A stretch of DNA of 64,000 bases from the NCBI RefSeq assembly GCF_020524165.1, contig NZ_JAIVKU010000005.1, positions 868,001 through 932,000 on the forward strand. The letters are read 5' to 3'. Below the pieces are notes generated by a model, which worked only from the letters and a program-made list of their open reading frames with translations, did not search any database and was not told where the DNA came from. The translations under genes were made by a program, and so were the position numbers. Shown here one piece after another: positions 38,306-46,847 of the stretch (the first letter of the stretch is position 1; every line of letters begins with the position of its first letter). The stretch comes from Guptibacillus hwajinpoensis. Lineage in GTDB: Bacteria > Bacillota > Bacilli > Bacillales > Guptibacillaceae.

Positions 38306-38353
38306 GTTTATTAAACAATTAATTAGCGGGTACGTCCTTTTGTCAAATTCTCT

Positions 38354-38854
38354 TTATAACCCAAGACCAATCGACGTCTGATTTGTATAAGACGTATACG
38401 CAATCAGCTGATTAATTTCAACGATTTCTTTTTCGCTATAGCCATGTTCTTTTAGTCTCTCTAGATCCGCTTTCTCTAAGCTCTTTGGATTCGTGACAAG
38501 TTTCTCGGCATACATTAGGATACTTTTCAAATGACCTTCAAAAGCATTTGAGGATTTATATCGCTCAAGCTCTTCAAGAATAGTTTCATCTCCACTGATC
38601 TCTTTTAATAAATTTCCATGTCCAGTGTAACAAAATTCACAGCCATTTAATTTCGACACAAAAACAACTACAGCTTCAGTTTCAAACTGATTTAGAACTC
38701 CTGCTTTCACAGCTTCTGCTAAAGGCATAAACGCTGAAAAAACATCAGGACTTTTCGCAATAAGTCGGTTAAATACAGGAACAGGGTGTTCAAGATCTTT
38801 ATAGATGTCAAGTTTCTTAATATCAGATTGTTTAGCAGGTTTAATCCACGGCAT
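38354..38854 (-). CDS. AhpD-like carboxymuconolactone decarboxylase-family protein
   Basis: A 166-residue all-alpha AhpD-fold protein with the redox motif NGCEFCYTGH near 71-80 (Cys73, Cys76, His80), consistent with a peroxidase-related alkylhydroperoxidase role. The YTSYTNQTS tail is typical. Its partner is unknown, and no ahpC lies beside it. The ATG follows AAAGGATG. Monocistronic. Confidence 0.85.
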   Translation of the reverse strand: MPWIKPAKQSDIKKLDIYKDLEHPVPVFNRLIAKSPDVFSAFMPLAEAVKAGVLNQFETEAVVVFVSKLNGCEFCYTGHGNLLKEISGDETILEELERYKSSNAFEGHLKSILMYAEKLVTNPKSLEKADLERLKEHGYSEKEIVEINQLIAYTSYTNQTSIGLGL

Positions 38855-39043
38855 TTATTATCATCCTTTCTCTATCTAACCCTATCATAACAAAATGTTT
38901 TTTTACTCTCACTCATTCTGGTCCTTTACTGATTGCTGCCGTTTGTTATCAGAAAAGGAATGAACAAATTATTAACCCCGTTATATAGCGTAAATGGTAA
39001 AATAAAGTCGAAGGGATTAACTCAGAATTCGAGGTGTAGACGT

Positions 39044-40156
39044 ATGCAGTTAATTCAAGATTTTTTTGTAAATATGATGATCATGCTAGCGCTACTCTTC
39101 ATTTATTTTCAGGTATTTAGAGAAGAAAACCTAACGCCACTCTCTTCAATTAAAAGGAAGATTCTTAGCGGGCTATATGCAGGAATGATCGGAATTTTCC
39201 TGATGATTTATAGCATTCAAGTGGAAACAACAACCATCGTTGATTTAAGGCACATTCCCCTTTTGCTTGTGACTCTATACGGAGGTGCATTACCAGGGGT
39301 GGTTGCTCTTATTATCATCCAAATGACGCGCTTTATGATCGGAATGAACCTTTCTTCCTTTGTTTCACTTGGTTTACTTACTTCTCTTTATATCGGATAT
39401 CTACTATTTAGGAAATGGAATGTTTCCAATTTTATCAAAACAATTTGGATGCTCCTTTATTCTAACTTCGCCTTTAGTGTCATCATCGTTTACTTTCTAC
39501 TTGATATCACAAGCTTATTTAGCGTAATCAATGTGCTCTACTGGCTTACCTCAATGCTAACAGGCCTAATGGCTATTTATACAACCGAGCATTTACGAAA
39601 AACAAATCAACTTTTTAGAGAATACAAAAAGAGTGCTACTGTTGATCCGCTTACTGGGTTAAACAATGTAAGAAGTTTTGATGAAGTGTTAAATCGCGCG
39701 ATACAAGGAGCCTCTGCAAACGATGAAAAGCCTTTATCCCTTTTAGTGATTGATATCGATCATTTTAAAGATGTGAATGATACGTATGGACACGCTGCTG
39801 GAGATATCGTATTAACACAATTTGGTAAGACACTAAGAAGTGCCGCCAGATTAAACGATAGTGTATCTCGAAACGGTGGAGAAGAATTCACCATTTTATT
39901 AGAAAATTGTTCGAACAGAGAGGCACTGGAGATCGGAGAAAGGGTCCGTTCCATGATCGAAGAAAATTCTTTTGCAATTAATAAAGAGATCAGCATTCAC
40001 ATCACTGCCTCAATTGGTGCGAGTACTTTTCCAGAAACGGTTTCATCTCCTGATCAGCTTTATCGAGAAGCTGATGAAGCCCTCTATCAAGCGAAACGAA
40101 GTGGACGAAACCGGATTTATTCGAATGAACAAACTTTGAAACTCTATGAGACTTAA
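39044..40156 (+). CDS. Membrane diguanylate cyclase (5TM-LYT plus GGDEF, DgcK-like)
   Basis: A 370-residue protein with about six N-terminal membrane segments (1-190) of the 5TMR-LYT type and a C-terminal GGDEF domain (about 203-362). The domain holds DPLTGLNN, VIDIDHFKDVND with the metal-binding Asp, and NGGEEF near 279, an active GGEEF variant. It would make c-di-GMP and resembles B. subtilis DgcK. ATG 39044 is preferred because GAGGTG lies 11 bases earlier; a longer upstream reading lacks a site. Confidence 0.9.
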   Translation: MQLIQDFFVNMMIMLALLFIYFQVFREENLTPLSSIKRKILSGLYAGMIGIFLMIYSIQVETTTIVDLRHIPLLLVTLYGGALPGVVALIIIQMTRFMIGMNLSSFVSLGLLTSLYIGYLLFRKWNVSNFIKTIWMLLYSNFAFSVIIVYFLLDITSLFSVINVLYWLTSMLTGLMAIYTTEHLRKTNQLFREYKKSATVDPLTGLNNVRSFDEVLNRAIQGASANDEKPLSLLVIDIDHFKDVNDTYGHAAGDIVLTQFGKTLRSAARLNDSVSRNGGEEFTILLENCSNREALEIGERVRSMIEENSFAINKEISIHITASIGASTFPETVSSPDQLYREADEALYQAKRSGRNRIYSNEQTLKLYET

Positions 40157-40182
40157 AAACAGGGGCTTAATGCCCCTGTTTT
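40156..40182. terminator. Bidirectional terminator overlapping the coaW stop
   Basis: AAAACAGGGGC and GCCCCTGTTTT form an 11-bp perfect stem with a five-base loop containing the TTA complement of the coaW stop (40167-40169). It starts at the end of the GGDEF gene. Confidence 0.88.
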
Positions 40183-41012
40183 ACTCCTAATCCTTCGAAA
40201 GGAGCATGGTATAATAATGCTCCGACTGCTCCACTAAATTGCCCCTGTTGTGGAAAGCAGGCTTTGATATGAAATAGTTCCTCAAAGTGCTCAAGCTGCT
40301 TTCTAAATAAGGGATTCGACTGAAAAGTAGAACCAATGAAAACAATGGTAGAGGTAGAAATGGTCTTCGCAAATGGAATCGCCATCATTAAAATCGATTC
40401 AGAAATCATTCCTATTAAGCATGCTAACACATCTTCATCTTTTACTTCTTGATGCTTTATCCGCTCCATAAAGCCAAAATTACTGGCAGTTAACTCTCCC
40501 CCAATTGGAGAGGCACCCTCATAAATATCCTTTACCTTTAAATCAATGCCATTTCGATCACCTTTAGCTGCTAGTTGAGTGATCTCCTGAAAATCCGTTC
40601 GCCCAGTTAATAAGTATGCAAGTCCCATAAGCATTCCACCACCCACACCAGTTCCGCCAAGTCTTTCAGCACCTTTTCGATTAACGGAGTGAATGGAAGT
40701 ACCTGTACCAACGTTGACAACTAAGTAATTGTCGGGCAACGTAAGATTTGATGTTTCGACGATTGACTGGACACCTCTTGTCGTTGCCTCAAATTCAGGA
40801 ACCATTTGAACCTCATTTTCTAACAACTTAGCTAGGACCGACTGCTTCGCTCCCGTTATTCTCACTTTTGCTTTAGGATGCTGCTCTTTAAGCCAGTTAA
40901 CAATCTCATTGATCTCACTTAACGTAACCATTTTAAAGGTATATTTTCCTTGTTCAACATGAGCTGTTTTAATCAATGTCCCACCCGCATCAATACCAAC
41001 GAAATCCGTCAT
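40167..41012 (-). CDS. coaW: Type II pantothenate kinase
   Basis: A 281-residue actin-fold kinase that phosphorylates pantothenate in coenzyme A synthesis. The N-terminal phosphate loop GIDAGGTLIK, the VNVGTGTS segment near 99-106, GGTGVGGGMLMGLAYLL near 121-137, and ASPIGGELTASNFG near 168-181 match the CoaW family of staphylococci and some Bacillus. The ATG has AAGGGATGA upstream. Its stop lies within the shared terminator. Confidence 0.92.
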   Translation of the reverse strand: MTDFVGIDAGGTLIKTAHVEQGKYTFKMVTLSEINEIVNWLKEQHPKAKVRITGAKQSVLAKLLENEVQMVPEFEATTRGVQSIVETSNLTLPDNYLVVNVGTGTSIHSVNRKGAERLGGTGVGGGMLMGLAYLLTGRTDFQEITQLAAKGDRNGIDLKVKDIYEGASPIGGELTASNFGFMERIKHQEVKDEDVLACLIGMISESILMMAIPFAKTISTSTIVFIGSTFQSNPLFRKQLEHFEELFHIKACFPQQGQFSGAVGALLYHAPFEGLGVKQGH

Positions 41013-41071
41013 TTCATCCCTTCTTTCATGACAATTCCTATGTATGCCGCTTCTCCCTTCGGAGGGAAGGG

Positions 41072-42916
41072 CTAGTTACCCTTCCTTGGAAGCTGGATAT
41101 AGACCCGCGTACCTTCTCCGGGTTTACTTTCAATACGAAGACTACCTTTATGTTCGCTAATAATTTTATTACTAACCGTCATGCCAAGCCCAATGCCTTT
41201 TTCTTTATTGGTATAAAATGGGACGCCGATACGCTCAAGTCTTTCTTCTTCAATACCCACACCATTATCATGAATTTCAATGTTAACGTCGTTACAATTT
41301 TCCTCAAGAAGAATATTGATTTGCCCGTCTTGTTCAATTGCTTCCACGGCATTCTTTAAAATATTAATAAATACTTGCTTCATCTGGTTTTTCTGACAAC
41401 GAATGACGATGGATTTCAGCTGACTGCTAATATGAATTCGAATATTTTTAGAAGCGGCTTGTGGTGTCAGGACGTTAATGGCATTTTTAATTAACTTTAA
41501 TAAACTGACCTCTGCTACTTCGCTTGCTTCAGGTTTAGCAAGCGAAATAAACCCATTCACCACCTCTTCTATTTTCGCAAGTTCTCCTTCAATGATTTGA
41601 TGATACATACGATCATCTTCTCTTTGCTCTTTCGCTAATAGTTTCATAAACCCCTTTATCGATGTAAGTGGATTTCGAACTTCATGCGCAAAACCTGCCG
41701 CTACATCTCCAATCAATGCTAGCTTCTCAATATTTTCTCGATATTGTTCTAACTGTATTTTTTCAGTGATATCTCTAGATATAAAGACAAAATGATTCAC
41801 TTGTCCGTCTCCATCAGTAACGGGCATTCCTTTCGCTTCTAGAATAACGTTATGCCCAGAAGCATGCACTTTTCGATAAACCGTTGTAATTGGCTGTTTT
41901 GTTTCCGTTAAAGTTTGAATAGCTTTTTGACATTTTTCGAAATCTTCAGCGTGGATAAAAGTTAATATATCCTTTCCTACAACTTCCTCTTGCTCATAAC
42001 CTAATACTTCTTTATAGGAAGGTGATGCATAAACTGAAGTCCCTTCAAGATTCATCATGCAAATTAAGTCATTGCTATGTTCAAGAATCATTCGATGTTT
42101 TTTCTCATTTAATTGAAGTTTCATCTCAGCATAATGTTTTTCAGTAACATCTCTTGAAACAACAACATAAGAGCATTCATTTTCGTTTAAGATGCACGTA
42201 CCCTGTGATTCAATATAACGATAGACCCCATCTTTACGTTTCATTCGATACTTAATAATGAGGGGTTCTCGTGAATCCACCAGCTTAGCAAATTCAGCTC
42301 TCACATATTCGACATCTTCCTCATGAACATATCGAATGGAACTCCGGCCAATTTCATCTTCAATGCGATTACGAGCGTATTTTCGATAGGAAGGTGAAAC
42401 GTATAGAAGCCTACCATTAGCATCAAGTAAACTTATGATCTCATTCATGTTCTCTGTAATGAGATCATAATGATCATACATATCCTGGACGTTCTTTCGC
42501 TCTTGATCAACTTCTTTAATAATCGCTGATGTTTGACCAAGGAAATTTTCAACTGGAATGGCTAATACCTCTACAGAAACAAAGGATCCATCCTTCTTCC
42601 TCCATCGTTGAATCAGCGCTCCTGGATTAACACCGTTGATAGAAGCTTCAATTCGCTTAATAACTTTTTGCTTTTCGATTGGATGAATCGTCTCCCAAAT
42701 AGACTTCCCTTCTAATTCATAAGCATCGCTATAGCCAAGAAGCTGAAGAGCTGCAGCGTTTAAATACAGCCACTTCTCATTTTTTTGAACAACTAGAGCT
42801 GTTGTGGAACCTTCATAATACTTCACTAAATTTGTTACCTTCTCCCTCTCTTCTATTCTTTCATTATCAGGAGGGCTCGAACTTCTATAAGTCATGTAAT
42901 TTTTGTTATAGGTCAT
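41072..42916 (-). CDS. Multi-PAS sensor histidine kinase (KinA/KinE-like)
   Basis: A 614-residue soluble kinase: three PAS domains (about 28-140, 150-265, 275-390), a HisKA domain with the phospho-acceptor in FAHEVRNPLTS near 409, and an HATPase domain with N-box NILKNAVEAI near 525 and G-box DNGVGI and GIGLGM near 556-590. Orphan; no receiver gene is adjacent. This is the form of the sporulation phosphorelay kinases, which start Spo0F phosphorylation, but aerotaxis-like or redox sensing is also possible. The ATG follows AAAGGAGTCGCT. Confidence 0.9.
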   Translation of the reverse strand: MTYNKNYMTYRSSSPPDNERIEEREKVTNLVKYYEGSTTALVVQKNEKWLYLNAAALQLLGYSDAYELEGKSIWETIHPIEKQKVIKRIEASINGVNPGALIQRWRKKDGSFVSVEVLAIPVENFLGQTSAIIKEVDQERKNVQDMYDHYDLITENMNEIISLLDANGRLLYVSPSYRKYARNRIEDEIGRSSIRYVHEEDVEYVRAEFAKLVDSREPLIIKYRMKRKDGVYRYIESQGTCILNENECSYVVVSRDVTEKHYAEMKLQLNEKKHRMILEHSNDLICMMNLEGTSVYASPSYKEVLGYEQEEVVGKDILTFIHAEDFEKCQKAIQTLTETKQPITTVYRKVHASGHNVILEAKGMPVTDGDGQVNHFVFISRDITEKIQLEQYRENIEKLALIGDVAAGFAHEVRNPLTSIKGFMKLLAKEQREDDRMYHQIIEGELAKIEEVVNGFISLAKPEASEVAEVSLLKLIKNAINVLTPQAASKNIRIHISSQLKSIVIRCQKNQMKQVFINILKNAVEAIEQDGQINILLEENCNDVNIEIHDNGVGIEEERLERIGVPFYTNKEKGIGLGMTVSNKIISEHKGSLRIESKPGEGTRVYIQLPRKGN

Positions 42917-43030
42917 AGCGACTCCTTTTATAATATGATCGTTTATTAAATGGGCCTTTGGAGGGATGCTTAATCAATCATATCTTCTTTTAAAAGGACC
43001 TGTTTTCCTGCAAAGTTATCATATTATAAA

Positions 43031-43058
43031 AAAAAGAACCTCCCTTGAGAAGCTCTTT
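43031..43058 (-). terminator. Likely terminator of the ABC-F/AAC(3) operon
   Basis: GAGCTTC pairs with GAGGTTC (two G-U) on the minus strand, followed by T8. It lies 130 bases after the acetyltransferase stop, with nothing coding between them. Confidence 0.5.
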
Positions 43059-43184
43059 TCCATAACTTAATTATGAAACGATTTAGCCATGAGTCATGTA
43101 CTCCTTTAGTACTATTCCTTTACTTTGAAAAACATTGATAAATGGGGGAAATTCATACCATCCTTCCCCTATGCTCATCATCTA

Positions 43185-43985
43185 TCACTGTTCACGAAAC
43201 CATTTACGCCCAAAGTCAACCATCTCTCTTTGATCAAATAATTTACATACAGCACGACCAATTTTCATTTTTTGATAGCTTTCCATTCGCTCGAATTCAT
43301 ACCCTATCTTCTCAAAACAATCTGAATCGTAGTCGATCTCATGATAGGTTTTCCAGACTCTCTTTCCCTCCTCCATTATTGCCGCTGACTTTGTCACTCG
43401 AACATGGTCTAATTTCGCATGCTCCGATAAGTGAAGAGATGTATTGCTCTCATGTCCAACACCGATGAGAAGAATTTTTCCATCTAGCTCATAGATTTTC
43501 TCAAGCGGAGATTTTTCACCAAACCCAGCTTGTAGCAGCTGGTTCTCCGTCACGTAATCTTTTTCTTTTCCCCACGCTGAAAATGAATACATCGGATGCT
43601 CGCTTCTAACAACTCCAGGAAACTGTCTAAAAAGCTCAGCAACCGTTCCCATCCCTCTTGTTGCTGTCGTTTCTTTAGAATAGGCCGGCATATGTTCACG
43701 AATAATCGGCCACCATGATTCAGGTACAGGAGGAGCCATCCATTCTGATGGATCTGAATTCCCCGCCGATTGAGCAGGCATAACGAGCGTTCCCTCTTCG
43801 CCAACCGCTTCCATAAGTGCTTGAATAACCGCTTCTGCTCCTCCGCATACCCAACCAAGTGAACTAAGAGAGGTATGCACAATCATTGTCATCCCTTCCT
43901 TTACACCTAACTCCTGAAAATCCTCTACAAGACTACTGACTGTATGTGGCATACATACCGCATGAATCGTTTTTTGTTCTGTCAT
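43185..43985 (-). CDS. Aminoglycoside N(3)-acetyltransferase-family protein (AAC(3), YokD-like)
   Basis: A 266-residue acetyltransferase of the antibiotic_NAT fold. Visible motifs: MIVHTSLSSLGWVCGGAEAV near 35-54, TLVMPAQS near 68-75, SEHPMYSFSAWG near 127-138, and LLIGVGHESNTSLHLSEH near 170-187. Members acetylate the 3-amino group of aminoglycosides, but some act on other amines. Its ATG overlaps the ABC-F stop by four bases, so they are co-translated. Confidence 0.9.
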   Translation of the reverse strand: MTEQKTIHAVCMPHTVSSLVEDFQELGVKEGMTMIVHTSLSSLGWVCGGAEAVIQALMEAVGEEGTLVMPAQSAGNSDPSEWMAPPVPESWWPIIREHMPAYSKETTATRGMGTVAELFRQFPGVVRSEHPMYSFSAWGKEKDYVTENQLLQAGFGEKSPLEKIYELDGKILLIGVGHESNTSLHLSEHAKLDHVRVTKSAAIMEEGKRVWKTYHEIDYDSDCFEKIGYEFERMESYQKMKIGRAVCKLFDQREMVDFGRKWFREQ

Positions 43986-45823
43986 GTCTCTTCCCCCATT
44001 AATACTTCATATAATTGCTCGCGTTTAATGCTAAGTGTTTCTTTCTCCACAGATAAGGAATGATACTCTTCATCACAATTTATCACGTCAAGCCTCTGAT
44101 CGATTTCAAAAAGACGTGCCTCTAGTTCTTCTACTTCTCTTTCTGCACTTATTTCTACAACTGGAGTCGTAGCTTCCTTCTTTTCTAATGGGGCTCTTTC
44201 TTCTTCTCCGACTGCATCAAGGTGTTTCTGCTTCGCTTCACTGTAAGAATAAAGATAGTGATGAAGATCTCTGTTTTCAATCCAATACGTGACTGGAAAA
44301 CATTTATTCAAAAAATAACGATCGTGTGAAACGCAAATGATTGTTCCAGTAAACTTGTCGAGTGCATCTTCAAGGACTTCTCTTGAGTCAATATCCAAAT
44401 GATTTGTCGGTTCATCCAGAACTAACAAATTCAATTTTTGACTCATCAACTGTGCTAAACGAAGACGCATCCTCTCTCCACCGCTTAACGAAGAGACTTT
44501 TGAAAATACCGTATAGCCGTAGAACAAAAACCTGGCTAACTCATGTCTTGCATCTGATTCAGAAACTTTTGCTGTCTCACGGTAGACATCAATCACTCTC
44601 TCATTTCCACTTTCTTTTAGTACATGTTGAGAAAGATAGCCTACTTTTACACTTCCACTCACAGTAATCTTTCCTTCTTGAGGTGGAATAGTTCCCAGTA
44701 GCGCTTTAATTAATGTCGTCTTACCACTTCCATTCTTTCCCACAATGGCTACACGTTCACCATACCTGATATGCCAATTGATCTTCTTTACTAACACTAA
44801 GTTCTCATAACCAACCGAAACCTCTTCAAAACGAACGACATCTTGACCACTACGAGAATTTACATCGAATTCCAACCCCATCTTTTTGCGCTCAAGTATG
44901 GGCCGCTTGATTTTCTCCATACGCTCGAGCGCTCTTTCCATGTTTCTCGCTCGCTTATGAAGCGCAGCATTTGGTGGATTCGCTTGATTGGCCCATTCTT
45001 TTAATCGTTTAATAGCTTCTCTCATTTTTTTGATTTTCTTTTGCTGCTCTTGATATGCTGCAAACTCGGCCAGCAACACTTTTTCCTTCTGTTCTACAAA
45101 ATCACTATAAGTTCCTTTATAAACATGTAGTTCTCCATCTTCAAGATCCATTATTTTTGTAGCAACTTCATCAAGAAAATAACGATCGTGTGAAACAATG
45201 ATCACCGTTCCTTTGTATTGCTTCATAAATCCTTCAAGCCATTCTACTGCTTCCACGTCCAGGTGGTTCGTTGGCTCATCTAGTAACAACAATTCAGGTT
45301 CTTGCAGTAACAACAAACCGAGCCCAACTTTTGTCTTCTCTCCTCCACTAAGCTGATGAAAAGAGGTTGCAAGAAGGCTCTGAATACCAAGCCCATTTGC
45401 CACATGTTGAATAGACGAATCAATTTCATATCCCCCTTTTCTTGTGAAGGCATCTAGCAAATGCCCATATTCCTTTAAAGTACGGTCGCTCTCATCCCCT
45501 CTCGCCATTTCCGATTCCAGCTCATTCATTCTCTCTTGCATCTTAATAAGATGAGTAAATGCGTTTCTCAGAACTTCCCTTACTTCTAACTCAGCTTCAC
45601 TCGCAATTTGCGCCAAGTAACCAACTTGTGTTCCTTTCTTGTAGTGAATGACTCCATGATCTACCGCTTCAATTCCAGCTAAAAGCTGTAACAGTGTCGT
45701 TTTCCCACTTCCGTTCCTACCTACGATGCCAACTCTGTCTTTCTCCATTATTTCAAAAAAAAGATTCTCAAAAAGGCTGTTTCCACCAAGCATTTTACTA
45801 ATTCCCTGTGCTGTACATATCAT
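43982..45823 (-). CDS. ABC-F family ATPase
   Basis: A 613-residue soluble double-cassette ATPase. Walker A GRNGSGKT near 35 and GKNGSGKT near 346; signatures LSGGEK and LSGGER; Walker B LLLLDEPTNHLD and LLVLDEPTNHLD. The linker is basic (KEWANQANPPN) and a charged C-terminal coiled-coil tail covers about 515-613. It resembles the YdiF/YfmM group more than VmlR, so it could be a translation factor or an antibiotic-protection protein. ATG 45823 follows AAAGGATG; a GTG 30 bases upstream is less likely. A two-stage attenuator and a coupled AAC(3) favour resistance. Confidence 0.87.
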   Translation of the reverse strand: MICTAQGISKMLGGNSLFENLFFEIMEKDRVGIVGRNGSGKTTLLQLLAGIEAVDHGVIHYKKGTQVGYLAQIASEAELEVREVLRNAFTHLIKMQERMNELESEMARGDESDRTLKEYGHLLDAFTRKGGYEIDSSIQHVANGLGIQSLLATSFHQLSGGEKTKVGLGLLLLQEPELLLLDEPTNHLDVEAVEWLEGFMKQYKGTVIIVSHDRYFLDEVATKIMDLEDGELHVYKGTYSDFVEQKEKVLLAEFAAYQEQQKKIKKMREAIKRLKEWANQANPPNAALHKRARNMERALERMEKIKRPILERKKMGLEFDVNSRSGQDVVRFEEVSVGYENLVLVKKINWHIRYGERVAIVGKNGSGKTTLIKALLGTIPPQEGKITVSGSVKVGYLSQHVLKESGNERVIDVYRETAKVSESDARHELARFLFYGYTVFSKVSSLSGGERMRLRLAQLMSQKLNLLVLDEPTNHLDIDSREVLEDALDKFTGTIICVSHDRYFLNKCFPVTYWIENRDLHHYLYSYSEAKQKHLDAVGEEERAPLEKKEATTPVVEISAEREVEELEARLFEIDQRLDVINCDEEYHSLSVEKETLSIKREQLYEVLMGEET

Positions 45824-45858
45824 TTTTTTCATCCTTTCTTCTAAAAAAAACACAAAAA

Positions 45859-45887
45859 AACCACAAGTGAGGACCTCACCTGTGGTT
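45859..45887 (-). terminator. Leader terminator 2 before the ABC-F gene
   Basis: AACCACAGGTGAGG pairs with CCTCACTTGTGGTT (one G-U) on the minus strand, followed by T7, 36 bases before the ATG. Its 5' arm touches the stop codon of the 11-codon leader ORF, so a ribosome there would prevent the stem. Confidence 0.8.
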
Positions 45888-45921
45888 AAACGTGGAATAG
45901 ATTTTCTCTAAGTCGTTTCAT
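45886..45921 (-). CDS. Candidate 11-residue leader peptide (MKRLRENLFHV)
   Basis: A short ORF whose TAA overlaps the first bases of leader terminator 2. Arg-rich, as in some antibiotic-sensing leaders. The ribosome site upstream is weak, so translation is uncertain. Placement relative to the terminator argues for a role in attenuation. Confidence 0.45.
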   Translation of the reverse strand: MKRLRENLFHV

Positions 45922-45940
45922 GGACTTAAAGAAAAAAAAA

Positions 45941-45960
45941 AGAACGGCAGATGCCGCTCT
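45941..45960 (-). terminator. Leader terminator 1 before the ABC-F gene
   Basis: AGAGCGGCA pairs with TGCCGTTCT (one G-U) and is followed by T10 on the minus strand. Its left arm can instead pair: AAGAGAGC (45963-45956) is the exact complement of GCTCTCTT (46006-45999), giving an alternative antiterminator. Confidence 0.82.
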
Positions 45961-46007
45961 CTTGACAGTTCATTTATTCATTCCGTTTGAAGTAGGGTAA
46001 GAGAGCC

Positions 46008-46136
46008 TTACGCTTGTTTTCTTATAAAGTTGTTATAATTGGACAGACCTGTCCCCTTGATAACAACTTCATGAAAAATCGCACGGCAAATCGATACATA
46101 CTCCATAAATTCCGTACGAACAAAAGCGTTAGACAT
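46008..46136 (-). CDS. 42-residue ORF in the ABC-F leader
   Basis: Begins MSNAFVRTEFMEYV and ends NYNNFIRKQA. The ATG follows AGAGGAGGTGAGG, a very strong site. The stop is directly followed by GGCTCTCTT, the 5' arm of the antiterminator. This recalls the BmrB leader ORF that controls bmrCD in B. subtilis, although the peptide sequence differs. It could instead be a functional small protein. Confidence 0.65.
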   Translation of the reverse strand: MSNAFVRTEFMEYVSICRAIFHEVVIKGTGLSNYNNFIRKQA

Positions 46137-46162
46137 CTCTTCCTCACCTCCTCTAATTAATA

Positions 46163-46190
46163 ATTCTATTCTATCTGAATGATCTGACAA
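46163..46190 (-). promoter_or_regulatory. Candidate promoter of the ABC-F leader
   Basis: TTGTCA (46190-46185), 16 bases, TAGAAT (46168-46163), at the end of the SMR gene. It would let the leader and ABC-F operon be transcribed apart from the SMR genes. Confidence 0.45.
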
Positions 46191-46192
46191 AA

Positions 46193-46510
46193 TCAACCCT
46201 CTGCTACGCGTAGTCCGACAACCGAAATAACCACACAGGATATCAAAACTAATTGCATCCGGTTCTTTGGCTCTTTAAACCAGTACATTCCAATTAAAAC
46301 ACTTCCTGCTGATCCGATTCCTGTCCAAATAGCATAGGCTGTACCTACTGGCAGCACCTTTAAAGATAAAGACAACATAAAGAAGCTAATCGAACCGAAT
46401 AACAGAGTGAATATGGATGGTTTTAATTTTGTAAATCCTTCAGATAGCTTTAAGCTAATCACGCCGCCAACTTCACCAAGTCCAGCGATTAATAGTGCAA
46501 TCCATGCCAT
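46193..46510 (-). CDS. Small multidrug resistance (SMR) efflux subunit, second of a pair
   Basis: A 105-residue protein with four transmembrane helices and the conserved Glu13 in LIAGLGEVGGV. PVGTAYAIWTGIGSAGSVLIG near 51-71 is the SMR signature. Paired SMR genes usually make heterodimers with opposite topology, for quaternary ammonium compounds or guanidinium. It resembles YkkD/YvdR-type members. It follows the first SMR gene by 12 bases. Confidence 0.88.
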   Translation of the reverse strand: MAWIALLIAGLGEVGGVISLKLSEGFTKLKPSIFTLLFGSISFFMLSLSLKVLPVGTAYAIWTGIGSAGSVLIGMYWFKEPKNRMQLVLISCVVISVVGLRVAEG

Positions 46511-46522
46511 AATATATTCCTC

Positions 46523-46846
46523 CTATGCTTCCTTCGCATTTAGCTTCAAGCCAATAATGGAAGAAATAAGCAATAATATAAAAAAGATTTTAATGAAGCT
46601 AATTGATTCATTTAGAAACATCATTCCAATGACTGCTGTACCCGCTGCCCCAAGTCCCGTAAAAATAGCATAAGCAGTTCCTACAGGTAAATATTTTAGT
46701 GCCTTTGAAAAAAAGTAAAAGCTAGTCGCAATTCCGACAATCGTCAACAGACTAATGACTGGGTTCGTAAAACCTTCAGAGTATTTTAAACCAATCGCCC
46801 ATAAAACCTCCATCAAACCACCTATAACAAGATAAACCCATGCCAC
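46523..46846 (-). CDS. Small multidrug resistance (SMR) efflux subunit, first of a pair
   Basis: A 107-residue four-helix SMR protein with Glu13 in GGLMEVLWAIG and the signature PVGTAYAIFTGLGAAGTAVIG. It resembles YkkC/YvdS-type partners. Together with its neighbour and the upstream TetR gene it reproduces the yvdTSR arrangement of B. subtilis. The start lies next to the TetR stop, showing coupling. Confidence 0.88.
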   Translation of the reverse strand: MAWVYLVIGGLMEVLWAIGLKYSEGFTNPVISLLTIVGIATSFYFFSKALKYLPVGTAYAIFTGLGAAGTAVIGMMFLNESISFIKIFFILLLISSIIGLKLNAKEA

Positions 46847-46847
46847 G

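Noticed and set aside
39880..39900. GGEEF instead of GGDEF considered as a sign of an inactive cyclase
   Set aside because: GGEEF is an accepted active variant and the metal-binding residues are present.
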